From Sphaerisporangium rhizosphaerae (GTDB lineage Bacteria; Actinomycetota; Actinomycetes; Streptosporangiales; Streptosporangiaceae): a stretch of 64,000 nucleotides of DNA. Location of the stretch: NCBI RefSeq assembly GCF_042665155.1, contig NZ_JBHTCG010000008.1, forward strand, positions 1 to 64,000, read 5' to 3'. This document shows positions 25,144 to 34,225 of this stretch, piece by piece. Both the position numbers and the translations under genes were made by a program. The stretch's first letter is position 1, and each line of letters opens with the position of its first letter. The notes beneath the pieces were generated by a model. The model had not been told where the DNA came from, ran no database searches, and saw only the letters and a program-made list of their open reading frames with translations.

Positions 25144-25209
25144 GCCCCAAGTCAACCCCATCCGAGCCCCCGGCGGCTCCCCGATCATCGCAAGGCCGGG
25201 CGGCACGGC

Positions 25210-25253
25210 CCCGCACGGCCCCGCGCCGCCCGGACGCCGCCGGCCCGTGCGGG
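25210..25253 (-). terminator. Terminator after the S9 peptidase
   Basis: CCCGCACGG (25210-25218) and CCGTGCGGG (25245-25253) pair perfectly, 10 bp beyond the peptidase stop. It separates the ligase-amidotransferase-peptidase unit from the hydrolase-rnz unit. Confidence 0.65.
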
Positions 25254-25262
25254 CATGACCGG

Positions 25263-27092
25263 TCAGCAGAGCCAGCGGTCGCACCAGTCGACGACGGCGT
25301 CCATGAAGGCGATCTTGTTGGCCTTGCGGAGGGTCTCGTGACCCTCGTCCTCGAACAGCAGGTAGCGGCACGGGACGCCCCGGGCCGTCGCGGCGGCGAC
25401 GACCTGCTCGGCCTCGTGGACCGGGACGTTGGTGTCCTGCGCCCCGTGGACGACCAGCAGCGGGGCGGTCAGCCGGTCGAAGGCGTGCAGCGGCGACAGC
25501 GACCACAGCAGCTCCCGGTCGGCCACCGGGTCGCCGTACTCGCTGACGGCCGCCGCGGCGATCCAGGGCTCGGTGCGGGCGTAGAAGGTGGCGAAGTCGG
25601 CCATGCCGCACACGTCGACCCCGGCCCGGAACAGCTCGGGATAGGTCACGAGCGCGGCGAGGGTGAGGTAGCCGCCATAGGAGCGGCCCATGCAGGCGAC
25701 CTTCGCCGGGTCGGCGACGCCGGCGCCGACGAGGAACCCGGCGCAGTCGGCGACGTCGTCGATGGCGTGGAAGCGCAGCGCGTGGTTGTCGGCGTCCTGG
25801 AAGGCGCGCCCGAAGCCGGAGGAGCCGCGCACGTTGGGCGCGAAGACGCTGACGCCCGCCGAGAGCAGCCGCTGGAACAGCGGGTTGAAGCCCGGCCGCT
25901 CCTGGCTCTCGGGACCGCCGTGCAGCCAGATGGCGCACGGCCCCGCGCCGCGCCCGGCGCGGTAGAGCCAGCCGGTGAGCTCCAGGCCGTCCCTGGCGGC
26001 GAAGCGGACCAGCTCGGCGTCCACCTTGTGGGGCAGCGGCTCGTCCCCGGCCACCCGGTGGTAGACGCCCGTCGCCAGGTCGCACAGCAGCACGTGGGAG
26101 GGGGTGTCCGGTGACTCCCCCGCCATGACGGCCAGCGCGCCGTCCAGCGACAGCCGCACGGAGGTGACCACCTCCACCGGCGGCGGCGGGAGCGGCCGGG
26201 TGGCGCCCTCGATCAGGTCGGCGACCTCCAGCTCGGAGCGCCCGGCGAGGTTCCACGCCAGCAGGGCGACGGTGCCGTCCATGCTCACCGCGAACCGGTC
26301 GAGCTCGGCGTCGGGGCGCTCGGCGACGACGCGCGGGGCGCCGCCCACGGGCATGGCGATCAGGGCGGTGCGGTCGCGGCCGGCGTTGGAGCGGATGTAG
26401 GCGACCTCACCGTCCGGGGACAGCGCGCCGAGGTCGGTCGAGGGCGGCAGCAGCGGCCGCTCCTCGCCGAAGGGCAGATCGGCGACCGCCATCTCGCGCA
26501 TCCCGCGCGGGCCGTGGCGCAGCAGGGCCCGGCGGTGGTCGCGGCTGACCGCGCTCGGCCACATCAGCGGGCCGGCCGCGATGGTGTCGCGGTGGCCGAG
26601 GCGGGCGTCGATGAGCACCGCCTCGGTCGCGCCGGAGCCCGACAGCTCGGCGACCAGCAGCGTCGAGCCCTGCCCGGTCCAGCGGACGAACACCGCCGAG
26701 CCCTTGGCCGGGCTGCCGGTCGGGCCGGCGAGCAGGCGGCGGTCGGCGCCGTCCGGCCGCATCGCCCACACCTGGGTGTGCTCTCCCCCACCGGGTGACA
26801 CCGTGACGGCCAGCCACTCGCCGTCCGGCGACCACAGCACGTCGCCGACCGGCTCGGGGCCGGTGTCGAGCACCCGCGCGCGCCGCGCGCCGTCGCGTTC
26901 GAGCGGCTGGACCCACACGCGTGGGGAGCCGTCGCGGTCGCTGACATAGGCGAGCGACCTGTTGTCGGGCGACAGGGCGGGCGATCGGCAGATCCATGAG
27001 ATGTCGACGTCAGACTCCTTGTGCTTGCAACCACAACTCCAGGAGTCCAAGTTGCCACAACGCGTTGGCTCCCAGGGTCGTTCGGTGCTCAC
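25263..27092 (-). CDS. S9 family prolyl oligopeptidase-type peptidase
   Basis: About 580-609 residues. An N-terminal beta-propeller (to about 340, repeats such as 'SPDGEWLAV' and 'SPDGEVAY') is followed by an alpha/beta hydrolase domain. In the numbering from 27092 the triad is S471 (GRSYGG), D553 and H585. The S9 propeller restricts substrates to short peptides. The start is unclear: AAGGAG at 27015-27020 overlaps the end of the upstream gene, but no ATG, GTG or TTG follows it in frame; in-frame GTG 27092 and TTG 27050 lie inside the upstream gene. Third gene of the ligase-amidotransferase unit, so it may process or recycle the product. Confidence 0.82.
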   Translation of the reverse strand: MSTERPWEPTRCGNLDSWSCGCKHKESDVDISWICRSPALSPDNRSLAYVSDRDGSPRVWVQPLERDGARRARVLDTGPEPVGDVLWSPDGEWLAVTVSPGGGEHTQVWAMRPDGADRRLLAGPTGSPAKGSAVFVRWTGQGSTLLVAELSGSGATEAVLIDARLGHRDTIAAGPLMWPSAVSRDHRRALLRHGPRGMREMAVADLPFGEERPLLPPSTDLGALSPDGEVAYIRSNAGRDRTALIAMPVGGAPRVVAERPDAELDRFAVSMDGTVALLAWNLAGRSELEVADLIEGATRPLPPPPVEVVTSVRLSLDGALAVMAGESPDTPSHVLLCDLATGVYHRVAGDEPLPHKVDAELVRFAARDGLELTGWLYRAGRGAGPCAIWLHGGPESQERPGFNPLFQRLLSAGVSVFAPNVRGSSGFGRAFQDADNHALRFHAIDDVADCAGFLVGAGVADPAKVACMGRSYGGYLTLAALVTYPELFRAGVDVCGMADFATFYARTEPWIAAAAVSEYGDPVADRELLWSLSPLHAFDRLTAPLLVVHGAQDTNVPVHEAEQVVAAATARGVPCRYLLFEDEGHETLRKANKIAFMDAVVDWCDRWLC

Positions 27093-28839
27093 CGGGCGCG
27101 GCGAGCAGCTTGTCCACCATGGCGGGCCGGAACAGGCCGCGGTCGCGGGCCACCTGCCCGGTGAGGGCGTCGCCGACCAGGTCGAGGAAGGGCCCGTGGA
27201 TGTGGCGGATGGCCGGCACGGGGAAGTAGCCCTTGGGCCGGTCGATGACCTCGTCGGGGACCAGGCCGCGCGCGGCGGCCTTGAGCACCCCCTTGCCGCC
27301 TGAGGCCAGCTTCAGCTCCGGCGGGCAGGTGGCGGCCAGCTCGACCAGCTCGTGGTCCAGGAACGGGGTGCGGGCCTCCAGCCCGAAGGCCATCGTCATG
27401 TTGTCGACCCGCTTGACCGGGTCGTCGACCAGCATGACGCCGGTGTCCAGACGCAGGACGGCGTCCAGGGCGGTGTCGGCGCCGGGCATGGCGAGGTGAC
27501 GGCGGACGAAGTCGCCGCTGACGTCCTCCTCCAGCAGGTAGTCCGGCTGGAGGATGCGGGCGAGCTCCTCGTGCGGGCGGTCGAAGAAGACCTTCGCGTA
27601 CACCTCGGCGGCGTCCTCGCGCGCCACGTCCTCAAGCGGCGGGTACCAGTCGTAGCCGGCGAACACCTCATCCGCGCCCTGGCCGGACTGCACCACCTTG
27701 ACGTGCTTGGACACCTCCTGCGACAGCAGGTGGAAGGCGACGCAGTCGTGGCTGACCATCGGCTCGCTCATCGCCGCCACGGCGCTTTCCAGGGACGGCA
27801 GCAGCCGCAGGTCGTCGACCATGATGCGGTGGTGGTCGGTGCCGAAGCGCCGGGCCACCAGGTCGGAGTAGGCGAACTCGTCGCCGGACTCCCCGCCCGC
27901 CGCGTGGAAGCCCACGCTGAAGGTCGCCAGGTCCCGCTGGCCCTCCTCGGCCAGCAGGGCGACGATCAGGCTGGAGTCCAGGCCGCCGGACAGCAGCACC
28001 CCGACCGGCACGTCGGCCACCATGCGGCGCCGCACGGCGGCCCGCAGGGCGTCCAGCACGGCTTCGCGCCACTCGCCGGGGCCCATCTCCTCCCGCCCGG
28101 CCCGCAGCACGTCGAGCTGCACCTCGCCGCTGCCCGGGGCGCCGCCGGCCGGGCGGGCGTAGGGCGGGTTCCAGTAGTGGTCGTCGCTGCTCGTGCCGTC
28201 GGGCTCGATGGTGCGGACCGTGGCGGGCGGCAGCTTCTCCACACCGGTCAGGATGGTGCGGGGCGAGGGCACCACCGAGTGGAAGGTCATGTAGTGGTGC
28301 AGCGCCACCCGGTCGATGTCGGTGGCCACGCCACCGCCGGCCAGGAGCGCGGGCAGGGTGGAGGCGAAGCGCAGCCGGGCGGCGTCCCGGGTGAGGTAGA
28401 GCGGCTTGATGCCGAGCCGGTCGCGGCCGAGGACGAGCCGGCCGGTGTCGCGTTCGGCGACGGCGAAGGCGAACATGCCCTTGAAGCGCTCGACGCAGCG
28501 CGGGCCCCAGTGGCGGTAGGACTTCAGCAGCACCTCGGTGTCGGAGGTGGAGAAGAACCGGTAGCCCTCCGCCAGCAGCACCTCGCGCAGTTCCCGGTAG
28601 TTGTACAGGCAGCCGTTGAACACCCCGGTCAGGCCGGCCTCGGCGTCGACCATGGGCTGGGCGCCCCGGTCGGACAGGTCGATGATGCGCAGCCGCCGGT
28701 GCCCGAGGGCGACCGGGCCGAGCGACCACAGGCCGGTGCCGTCCGGCCCCCGGTCGGTCATGGTCTCGGTCATGCGCTGGACGGCGCCGATGTCGGCCGC
28801 GCGGCCGTCGAACCGGATCTCTCCGGCGAGACCGCACAT
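27010..28839 (-). CDS. Glutamine-dependent amidotransferase, AsnB/NAGGN amidotransferase type
   Basis: 609 residues. The N-terminal Ntn glutaminase domain has the catalytic C2 (MCGLAGE) and 'RGPDGTG'; the synthetase domain begins at about 255 with the ATP PP-loop SGGLDSS at 284-290. It resembles asparagine synthetase B and especially the N-acetylglutaminylglutamine amidotransferase group. ATG 28839 overlaps the TGA of the upstream ligase (TGATG), and GGAGGG precedes it. The location next to a GCS2/ATP-grasp fusion suggests it amidates the peptide-like product of that enzyme rather than free aspartate. Its last codons carry the ribosome-binding-like AAGGAG for the next gene. Confidence 0.85.
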   Translation of the reverse strand: MCGLAGEIRFDGRAADIGAVQRMTETMTDRGPDGTGLWSLGPVALGHRRLRIIDLSDRGAQPMVDAEAGLTGVFNGCLYNYRELREVLLAEGYRFFSTSDTEVLLKSYRHWGPRCVERFKGMFAFAVAERDTGRLVLGRDRLGIKPLYLTRDAARLRFASTLPALLAGGGVATDIDRVALHHYMTFHSVVPSPRTILTGVEKLPPATVRTIEPDGTSSDDHYWNPPYARPAGGAPGSGEVQLDVLRAGREEMGPGEWREAVLDALRAAVRRRMVADVPVGVLLSGGLDSSLIVALLAEEGQRDLATFSVGFHAAGGESGDEFAYSDLVARRFGTDHHRIMVDDLRLLPSLESAVAAMSEPMVSHDCVAFHLLSQEVSKHVKVVQSGQGADEVFAGYDWYPPLEDVAREDAAEVYAKVFFDRPHEELARILQPDYLLEEDVSGDFVRRHLAMPGADTALDAVLRLDTGVMLVDDPVKRVDNMTMAFGLEARTPFLDHELVELAATCPPELKLASGGKGVLKAAARGLVPDEVIDRPKGYFPVPAIRHIHGPFLDLVGDALTGQVARDRGLFRPAMVDKLLAAPGEHRTTLGANALWQLGLLELWLQAQGV

Positions 28840-31400
28840 CAGAGGCCCTCCTTCAGCAGCCAGGTGTCCTTGGCCCCGCCGCCCTGAGAGGAGTTGACGA
28901 TCATGCTCCCGGCGGGGGCGACGCGGGTCAGCGCCGCGCGCGGGACGACCGCGTCCTTGCCCAGGAACACGAACGCGCGCAGGTCGACGGCGTGCGGGCG
29001 CATCCGCTCGCCGTCGAAGGTGGGGTGGGTGGACAGGGCGATCGTCTCCTGGGCGACCCACCGCTCGGGTTCGGCGAGGATGCGCTCGCGCACCTGCTCC
29101 AGCTCCCGCGCGGAGGCGTGCTCACCGATGATCACTCCTTGGCCGCCGTAGCCGTCCACCGGCTTGACCACCAGCTCCGGCAGGCGGTCGAGGACCTGCT
29201 CGCGGTCCTCGGGCTCGCGGCACAGGTAGGTGGGGACGTTGGCGAGCAACGGGCGCTCTCCCAGGTAGTAGTCGATGAGCCGGGGCACGTAGCGGTACAG
29301 GCTCTTGTCGTCGGCCACGCCGTTGCCCGGCGCGTTGGCCAGGGTGAGGGCGCCGCTCTCGACGGCCTCCAGCAGGGCGGGGCCGAGCGGGCCGCCGAGC
29401 AGGTCGTCCTCGTCGATCCTGCGGTACAGCAGGTCCACCCGCCGCCCCGCGGCGTACACGGCGCCGTCGCGGACCGACAGGTCGCCGGGCTCGGCCAGGA
29501 CCGCGCCCATCTCCTCGGCGAGGGTGCGGTGCTCGTAGTAGGCGGGGTCGACCGGCCCGGAGGTCACCACGCCGAGGACCGGGTCGGAGGCGGGGGAGGC
29601 CGCGAGCAGCGCCTCGCGCAGCAGCCCGGCGGCGCCCTCGGGGTCCAGGACGCCGGCGCGGTCGAGTTCGGGCAGGGCGTGGACGGCGGTGCGGCGGTTG
29701 CCGACCGCGTAGCCGATGCCGGAGGGCACCCTGAGGTTGTCCTCCAGGACGACCCAGCGTCCGGCCCCGTCGCGGGCGACGTCGAGGCCGGCGACCGAGG
29801 CCCTGATCGCGGCGCTGTGCACCCGCCAGCCGGCGGGGCGGTAGCCCGGGGACTCGTCCACGATCCAGGCCGGGATCACCCGATCCTTGATCACCTCGCG
29901 CCGGCCGTAGACGTCGCGCAGGAACGCCTCCAGGGCGCGGACCCGTTGCGGCAGGCCGCCGCTGATCTTGGTCCAGTCGTCGCCGGCGATCAGCCTCGGC
30001 ACCAGGTCCAGGGGCATCTTGCGGTCGTTCTCCGCACTCTCCCGGCCGGGCCCGCGGTCCTGCGGCCCGTCCTGCCCTTCGGCGTTGAACGTCATGCCGG
30101 TCTCGCTCATGCGGGCGTCGCGCAGGGCCTCGCGCCGGCACAGCTCCGCGGAGCCGAGCTTGTCGAGGATCTGGAAGACCGGCTGGTAGGGCTCGCGCAC
30201 GATGCCCTCGATCACGGCCTCGTCCTGCACCGCCCGGTAGTCCTCCAGCAGTTCGGTGGTCAGGCGCGGGATGGGGCCGCCGAACTCCGCCTGCCAGCCG
30301 TCGGAGCGGGTGGCGGCCACCAGCCGGTCCACCACGTCGGCGAAGGTGCCGCCGTGGGCGAGGATCTGACGCTGGCGGTCGGCCGAGCTTCCCCGGCCGA
30401 TCGCGTACTCGGCCAGCGTGGTGACGGCCTCCCAGTCGCCGGTGGCCGAAAGCTGGGGCCGCAGGTCGTCGAGCATCCGCCTGATCACCTCGGCGGCGGG
30501 CCTGGCCGTGCCGTCGGCCGGGTCGACCAGGGCTCCCTCCAGGCCCGACCGGGCGGCCCGCCAGGTGGCGGCCCGCACCAGCTCCATGGAGATCTCCTGC
30601 TGGACGGGCCCGTCGTTCTCGATGGCCTCCAATTCGCGCATGACGAGCGCGCGGAACACCCCGGCCAGCAGCAGGACGTCCTCCACCCGGGGGCAGGCGT
30701 CGCACATGCGCATCTCGACCGTGGACACGTGCGCCGAGGGCCGGACGTCGAAGTAGATCATCCCGGGGTCGCTGATCACGCCGGAGCGCACCAGGTCGGC
30801 GACCATCCGGTCGTACTCGGCGGCCGAGGAGAAGTGGCGCACCGGCCCGGTGGTGGGCCAGCGCTGCCAGACCAGGGTGCGGGAGCTGGCGTACCCGCTG
30901 TCGGCGCCCATCCAGTACGGGGAGCTCGCGCTGAGCGCGAGCAGCGGCGGCAGCCACCGGGCGACGCGGTGGGCCACCTCGACGGCCAGGTCGCGGTTGG
31001 CCACGTCCACGTGCACCTGCGCGCCGCAGATCAGCTGCTCGCGGGTGAGGAGCTGGTAGTCCTCCAGCATCTTCTCGTACCGCGCGTCCGGCGAGACCTT
31101 GAGCGCGGCCCGGTCGACCAGCGGCACCGTGCCGGCGGCGACGATGCCGAGCCCGAGGCCGTCGGCCGCCTCGACGACCGTGCGGCGCAGCGCGGTCAGG
31201 TCGTGGCCGAGGTCCTCCAGGCGGACGTAGGGACGGCTGTTGGACTCCACGACCGAACGCTGCAGCTCATGGGTGAACCGCTCCTGCGGTAAACGCTCCA
31301 GCAGGCTCTCGGCGCGAGGCACCAGGTGACGCGTCTCGAGGTCCACGACGTGGAATTCCTCTTCGACACCTACGGCGATCGATTCCCCGAGACCGGACAT
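28839..31400 (-). CDS. GCS2 carboxylate-amine ligase fused to circularly permuted ATP-grasp
   Basis: 853 residues made of two ATP-dependent ligase domains. Residues about 8-365 form a GCS2/YbdK-type carboxylate-amine ligase ('VGVEEEFHVVD' at 11-21; 'CGAQVHVDV' at 125-133; 'STVEMRMCDACP'). Residues about 430-850 form a circularly permuted type 2 ATP-grasp domain ('MPLDLVPRLIAGDDW', 'EDNLRVPSGIGYAVGNR', 'PGNGVADDKSLYRYVP', 'VVKPVDGYGGQG'). Each could join a carboxylate to an amine. Start at ATG 31400 with AAGGA 7 bp upstream. It is translationally coupled to the amidotransferase gene. I infer synthesis of a small gamma-glutamyl-like or amidated peptide; the product is unknown. Confidence 0.85.
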   Translation of the reverse strand: MSGLGESIAVGVEEEFHVVDLETRHLVPRAESLLERLPQERFTHELQRSVVESNSRPYVRLEDLGHDLTALRRTVVEAADGLGLGIVAAGTVPLVDRAALKVSPDARYEKMLEDYQLLTREQLICGAQVHVDVANRDLAVEVAHRVARWLPPLLALSASSPYWMGADSGYASSRTLVWQRWPTTGPVRHFSSAAEYDRMVADLVRSGVISDPGMIYFDVRPSAHVSTVEMRMCDACPRVEDVLLLAGVFRALVMRELEAIENDGPVQQEISMELVRAATWRAARSGLEGALVDPADGTARPAAEVIRRMLDDLRPQLSATGDWEAVTTLAEYAIGRGSSADRQRQILAHGGTFADVVDRLVAATRSDGWQAEFGGPIPRLTTELLEDYRAVQDEAVIEGIVREPYQPVFQILDKLGSAELCRREALRDARMSETGMTFNAEGQDGPQDRGPGRESAENDRKMPLDLVPRLIAGDDWTKISGGLPQRVRALEAFLRDVYGRREVIKDRVIPAWIVDESPGYRPAGWRVHSAAIRASVAGLDVARDGAGRWVVLEDNLRVPSGIGYAVGNRRTAVHALPELDRAGVLDPEGAAGLLREALLAASPASDPVLGVVTSGPVDPAYYEHRTLAEEMGAVLAEPGDLSVRDGAVYAAGRRVDLLYRRIDEDDLLGGPLGPALLEAVESGALTLANAPGNGVADDKSLYRYVPRLIDYYLGERPLLANVPTYLCREPEDREQVLDRLPELVVKPVDGYGGQGVIIGEHASARELEQVRERILAEPERWVAQETIALSTHPTFDGERMRPHAVDLRAFVFLGKDAVVPRAALTRVAPAGSMIVNSSQGGGAKDTWLLKEGL

Positions 31401-31611
31401 CCCACCATCCTTATTACGCCCTCTAGCAGGGGTTGATTGATGGCCTACTGCCCATAACGGAGCAAAATGCACGTCACACCGCAACTCGCAGGGTGTGATT
31501 TCGGGGGAAGACGCCCAGAGTGTGCCGTACTACTACTTTGCTGCCGATCTTAACCGTTTCTTTACTCGATGCCCTGGCGCGAAGCGACGTCACGGCGATG
31601 TGATGGCTCAA

Positions 31612-31635
31612 GCCCGGGAGCCTCCACTCCCGGGC
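31612..31635 (+). promoter_or_regulatory. Hairpin in the amidase leader
   Basis: GCCCGGGAG (31612-31620) and CTCCCGGGC (31627-31635) form a perfect 9-bp stem with loop CCTCCA, ending 9 bp before the AAGGAG of the amidase. The CCTCC in its loop is complementary to that Shine-Dalgarno sequence. It could modulate translation or protect the mRNA. The divergent gap 31401-31611 shows no gene. Confidence 0.4.
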
Positions 31636-31656
31636 GGTCGAAAAGGAGTCACATCC

Positions 31657-34113
31657 GTGAAATCTCCAGCACGCAGCATGGCCGTGGCGGGCGTGGCCAC
31701 GGCCTTTCTGCTGTCGGCCGGCTCCGCCGCCCTCGCGACGAGCGCCGGCCCCGCCTCAGCCCCCTCCGTCTCCTGCGCCGCGACGGTGGCCGCGCCGACG
31801 CGCGAGGCCGCGTTCGCGGAGGCCGCCAAGGCCTCCCGCGTGCCCGAGGCGCTGCTGAAGGCCGTGTCCTACATGCAGTCCCGCTGGGACGACCACCAGG
31901 GCCGCCCGAACGGCGACGGCGGCTACGGACTGTTCGGTCTGAGCGCGCAGGCGCCCCCGGCCCAGGACGGCGCCGGCAAGGGCCGCACGGCCGCGCCCGC
32001 GAGCCAGATCGACACCGCCGCCGCCCTCACCGGCCTGTCGCCGACCGCCCTCAGGCAGGACGCCAACGCCGGCGTCTGCGGCGGCGCCGCCGTGCTGGCC
32101 TCCTACCACCAGGGCGGCGAAGGGCTCGGGGGCTGGCGCGACGCGGTCGCCCGCCTCGGCGGCAAGAAGGACTTCGTCCCGCAGGTGTACCGGACCCTGA
32201 AGAACGGCCAGAGCCGCCTCACCCAGGACGGCCAGCGGGTCACCCTGCCCGCCGACGCCTCGGCCCCCGTGCCCGCCCAGGCGGCCGCCGTCGAGATCGA
32301 CTGCCCGGCGGGGCCGGACTGCGAGTGGATCGAGGCGCCGTACGCCAAGGCGAAGGCCACCGACCCCGACGGCACCACCGCCTACGGCAACCACGACCTC
32401 GCCGACCGCACCGGGCCCGGCGGGCCGAAGCTCAAGTACATCGTGATCCACGACACCGAGGGCTACTACGCCCCGTCCATCCGGCTGGTCCAGGACCCGA
32501 CCTACCTGGCGTGGAACTACACCATCCGCTCCTCCGACGGGCACATCGCCCAGCACCTCGACCCCAAGGACGTGGGCTGGCACGCCGGCAACTGGTATGT
32601 GAACATGCACTCGATCGGCATCGAGCACGAGGGCTTCGCCGGCACCGCCGCGTGGTTCACCGAGTCGATGTACCAGACCTCGGCCGCGCTGGTGAGGCAC
32701 CTGGCGGCCGAGTACGGCATCCCGCTGGACCGCGCGCACGTCATCGGCCACGACCAGGTGCCCGGGACCGTGCTCGGCGCCACCAAGAGCGTCCACTGGG
32801 ACCCGGGGCCGTACTGGGACTGGGACCACTACTTCGAGCTGCTCGGCGCCCCGGTCGGCGGCGCGCGGCCGGCCACGGCCGACGTCGCGCCCGGCGACGT
32901 GGTCGAGGTGCGCACCGGCTACGCCGGCAACCCGCAGACCGTCACCGGATGCGCCGCGGCCTCCCCCAACTCGCCCGAATGCGTCCCCGGCGCGGGCACC
33001 AACTTCGTCCCGCTGCACCAGGCCCCCTCCGACGACGCGCCGCTCGCCAGGGACCCGGGCTGGAAGCCGGCCGGCGCGGACGGCACGACCTACGCCAGCG
33101 ACGTCAGCGCGCGCGTGACCTCCGGGCAGAAGCTCGTCGTGGCGCAGGTGCAGGGCGACTGGCTCGGCGTGTGGTGGGCCGGGTCGCTGACCTGGCTGCA
33201 CAACCCGGCCGAAAGGCCCGTCGCGGTGCGCGCCCTGGCCAAGACCGTCACGGCCGCCCCGGCGACGACCCCGGCGAACATCTACGGCCGCGCCTACCCC
33301 GAGACCTCGGCCTACACCGGCACCGGCATCCCGGTGCAGGCGCTGTCTCCGCTGGAGTACAAGATCCCCGCCGGGCAGGAGTACGCGGTCAGCGACGACG
33401 ACGTCGTCACCGACTACTACCGGGCGACCACCTTCGACGGGTCCGCGCCCGGCGACCGCACCGACCTGAAGGGCCAGGACCGGTACTACCAGCTCTGGTA
33501 CGCCCACCGGCAGGTGTTCGTCCGCGCCGCCGAGGTGGACCTGCACGATGCCCGCAGGCCCGCGGTGACCGCCACCGCGGCCCCGGTGATCAGCGGCGCC
33601 GCCGCGGTCGGCGGCGAACTCACCGCCTCCAGCGGCTCCTGGTCGCGGCAGGTGGCGGGCTTCACCTACCAGTGGTCGGTCGGCGGGGCGCCGGTCTCCG
33701 GCGCGACCGGCCCGACGTTCCGTCCACGCCCGGCCGACCTCGGCAAGGCCGTGACGGTCACGGTGAGCACCGACGACCCCTACCTCGCCCCGGCGTCGGC
33801 GACCTCGCAGCCCACCGCGCCGGTCGCGCGCGGGACGATCGCCCCGGGCCGGGCGCCGGCCGTGACCGGCGCCGCCAAGGTCGGCCGGACGCTGACCGCC
33901 TCCCCCGGCACCTGGACGCCGTCCCCCGACAAGGTCGCCTACCGGTGGCTGCGCGACGGCGTCCCCGTCAGGGGGGCCACCGGCCACGCCTACCACCTCA
34001 CGGGACACGACCGCGGGGCCCGGATCTCGGTCCGGGTGACGGTGTCGGCCACCGGCTACAACCCCGCGACCGCGACCTCCGCGCCCACCGCGAAGGTGCG
34101 CTCAGGGCACTGA
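31657..34113 (+). CDS. Secreted N-acetylmuramoyl-L-alanine amidase, multidomain
   Basis: 818 residues. A Sec signal peptide (1 to about 34) is followed by a lysozyme-like helical segment (about 45-150, 'GGYGLFGLSAQ'), an Amidase_2 zinc domain (about 215-375) with 'VIHDTEGYY', 'DVGWHAGNW', 'IGIEHEGF' and 'VIGHDQVPG', a middle region with SH3-like features (about 395-635), and two Ig-like repeats of about 85 residues ('AVGGELTASSGSW', 'KVGRTLTASPGTW') each ending in a YQW- or YRW-containing strand. GTG 31657 has AAGGAG 8 bp upstream. It cleaves the peptide from muramic acid in peptidoglycan, outside the cell. Confidence 0.85.
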   Translation: MKSPARSMAVAGVATAFLLSAGSAALATSAGPASAPSVSCAATVAAPTREAAFAEAAKASRVPEALLKAVSYMQSRWDDHQGRPNGDGGYGLFGLSAQAPPAQDGAGKGRTAAPASQIDTAAALTGLSPTALRQDANAGVCGGAAVLASYHQGGEGLGGWRDAVARLGGKKDFVPQVYRTLKNGQSRLTQDGQRVTLPADASAPVPAQAAAVEIDCPAGPDCEWIEAPYAKAKATDPDGTTAYGNHDLADRTGPGGPKLKYIVIHDTEGYYAPSIRLVQDPTYLAWNYTIRSSDGHIAQHLDPKDVGWHAGNWYVNMHSIGIEHEGFAGTAAWFTESMYQTSAALVRHLAAEYGIPLDRAHVIGHDQVPGTVLGATKSVHWDPGPYWDWDHYFELLGAPVGGARPATADVAPGDVVEVRTGYAGNPQTVTGCAAASPNSPECVPGAGTNFVPLHQAPSDDAPLARDPGWKPAGADGTTYASDVSARVTSGQKLVVAQVQGDWLGVWWAGSLTWLHNPAERPVAVRALAKTVTAAPATTPANIYGRAYPETSAYTGTGIPVQALSPLEYKIPAGQEYAVSDDDVVTDYYRATTFDGSAPGDRTDLKGQDRYYQLWYAHRQVFVRAAEVDLHDARRPAVTATAAPVISGAAAVGGELTASSGSWSRQVAGFTYQWSVGGAPVSGATGPTFRPRPADLGKAVTVTVSTDDPYLAPASATSQPTAPVARGTIAPGRAPAVTGAAKVGRTLTASPGTWTPSPDKVAYRWLRDGVPVRGATGHAYHLTGHDRGARISVRVTVSATGYNPATATSAPTAKVRSGH

Positions 34114-34121
34114 TCTCCGGT

Positions 34122-34153
34122 ACCGGCCCCGGCCCTCGCGAGCCGGGGCCGGT
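34122..34153. terminator. Strong bidirectional terminator
   Basis: ACCGGCCCCGGC (34122-34133) pairs perfectly with GCCGGGGCCGGT (34142-34153), a 12-bp stem over an 8-base loop, between the convergent amidase and amine oxidase stops. Confidence 0.8.
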
Positions 34154-34225
34154 CCGCCGGCGACCGGCCGCCGATCACGGACGACCGGTCGCCGGTTCGC
34201 CGATGACCGGTCGCCCGCCTCGCGT

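Noticed and set aside
28992..31292. Long plus-strand frame (766 residues) antisense to the fusion ligase
   Set aside because: Composition is His/Gly/Val/Arg-rich with no domain or ribosome-binding site; it is a codon-bias shadow.
31495..31656. Possible c-di-AMP (ydaO) riboswitch before the amidase
   Set aside because: Such riboswitches often precede actinobacterial cell-wall hydrolases, but the conserved GGTGAA and ACCCGACAGCTAAC-like blocks are absent; only a simple hairpin is present.
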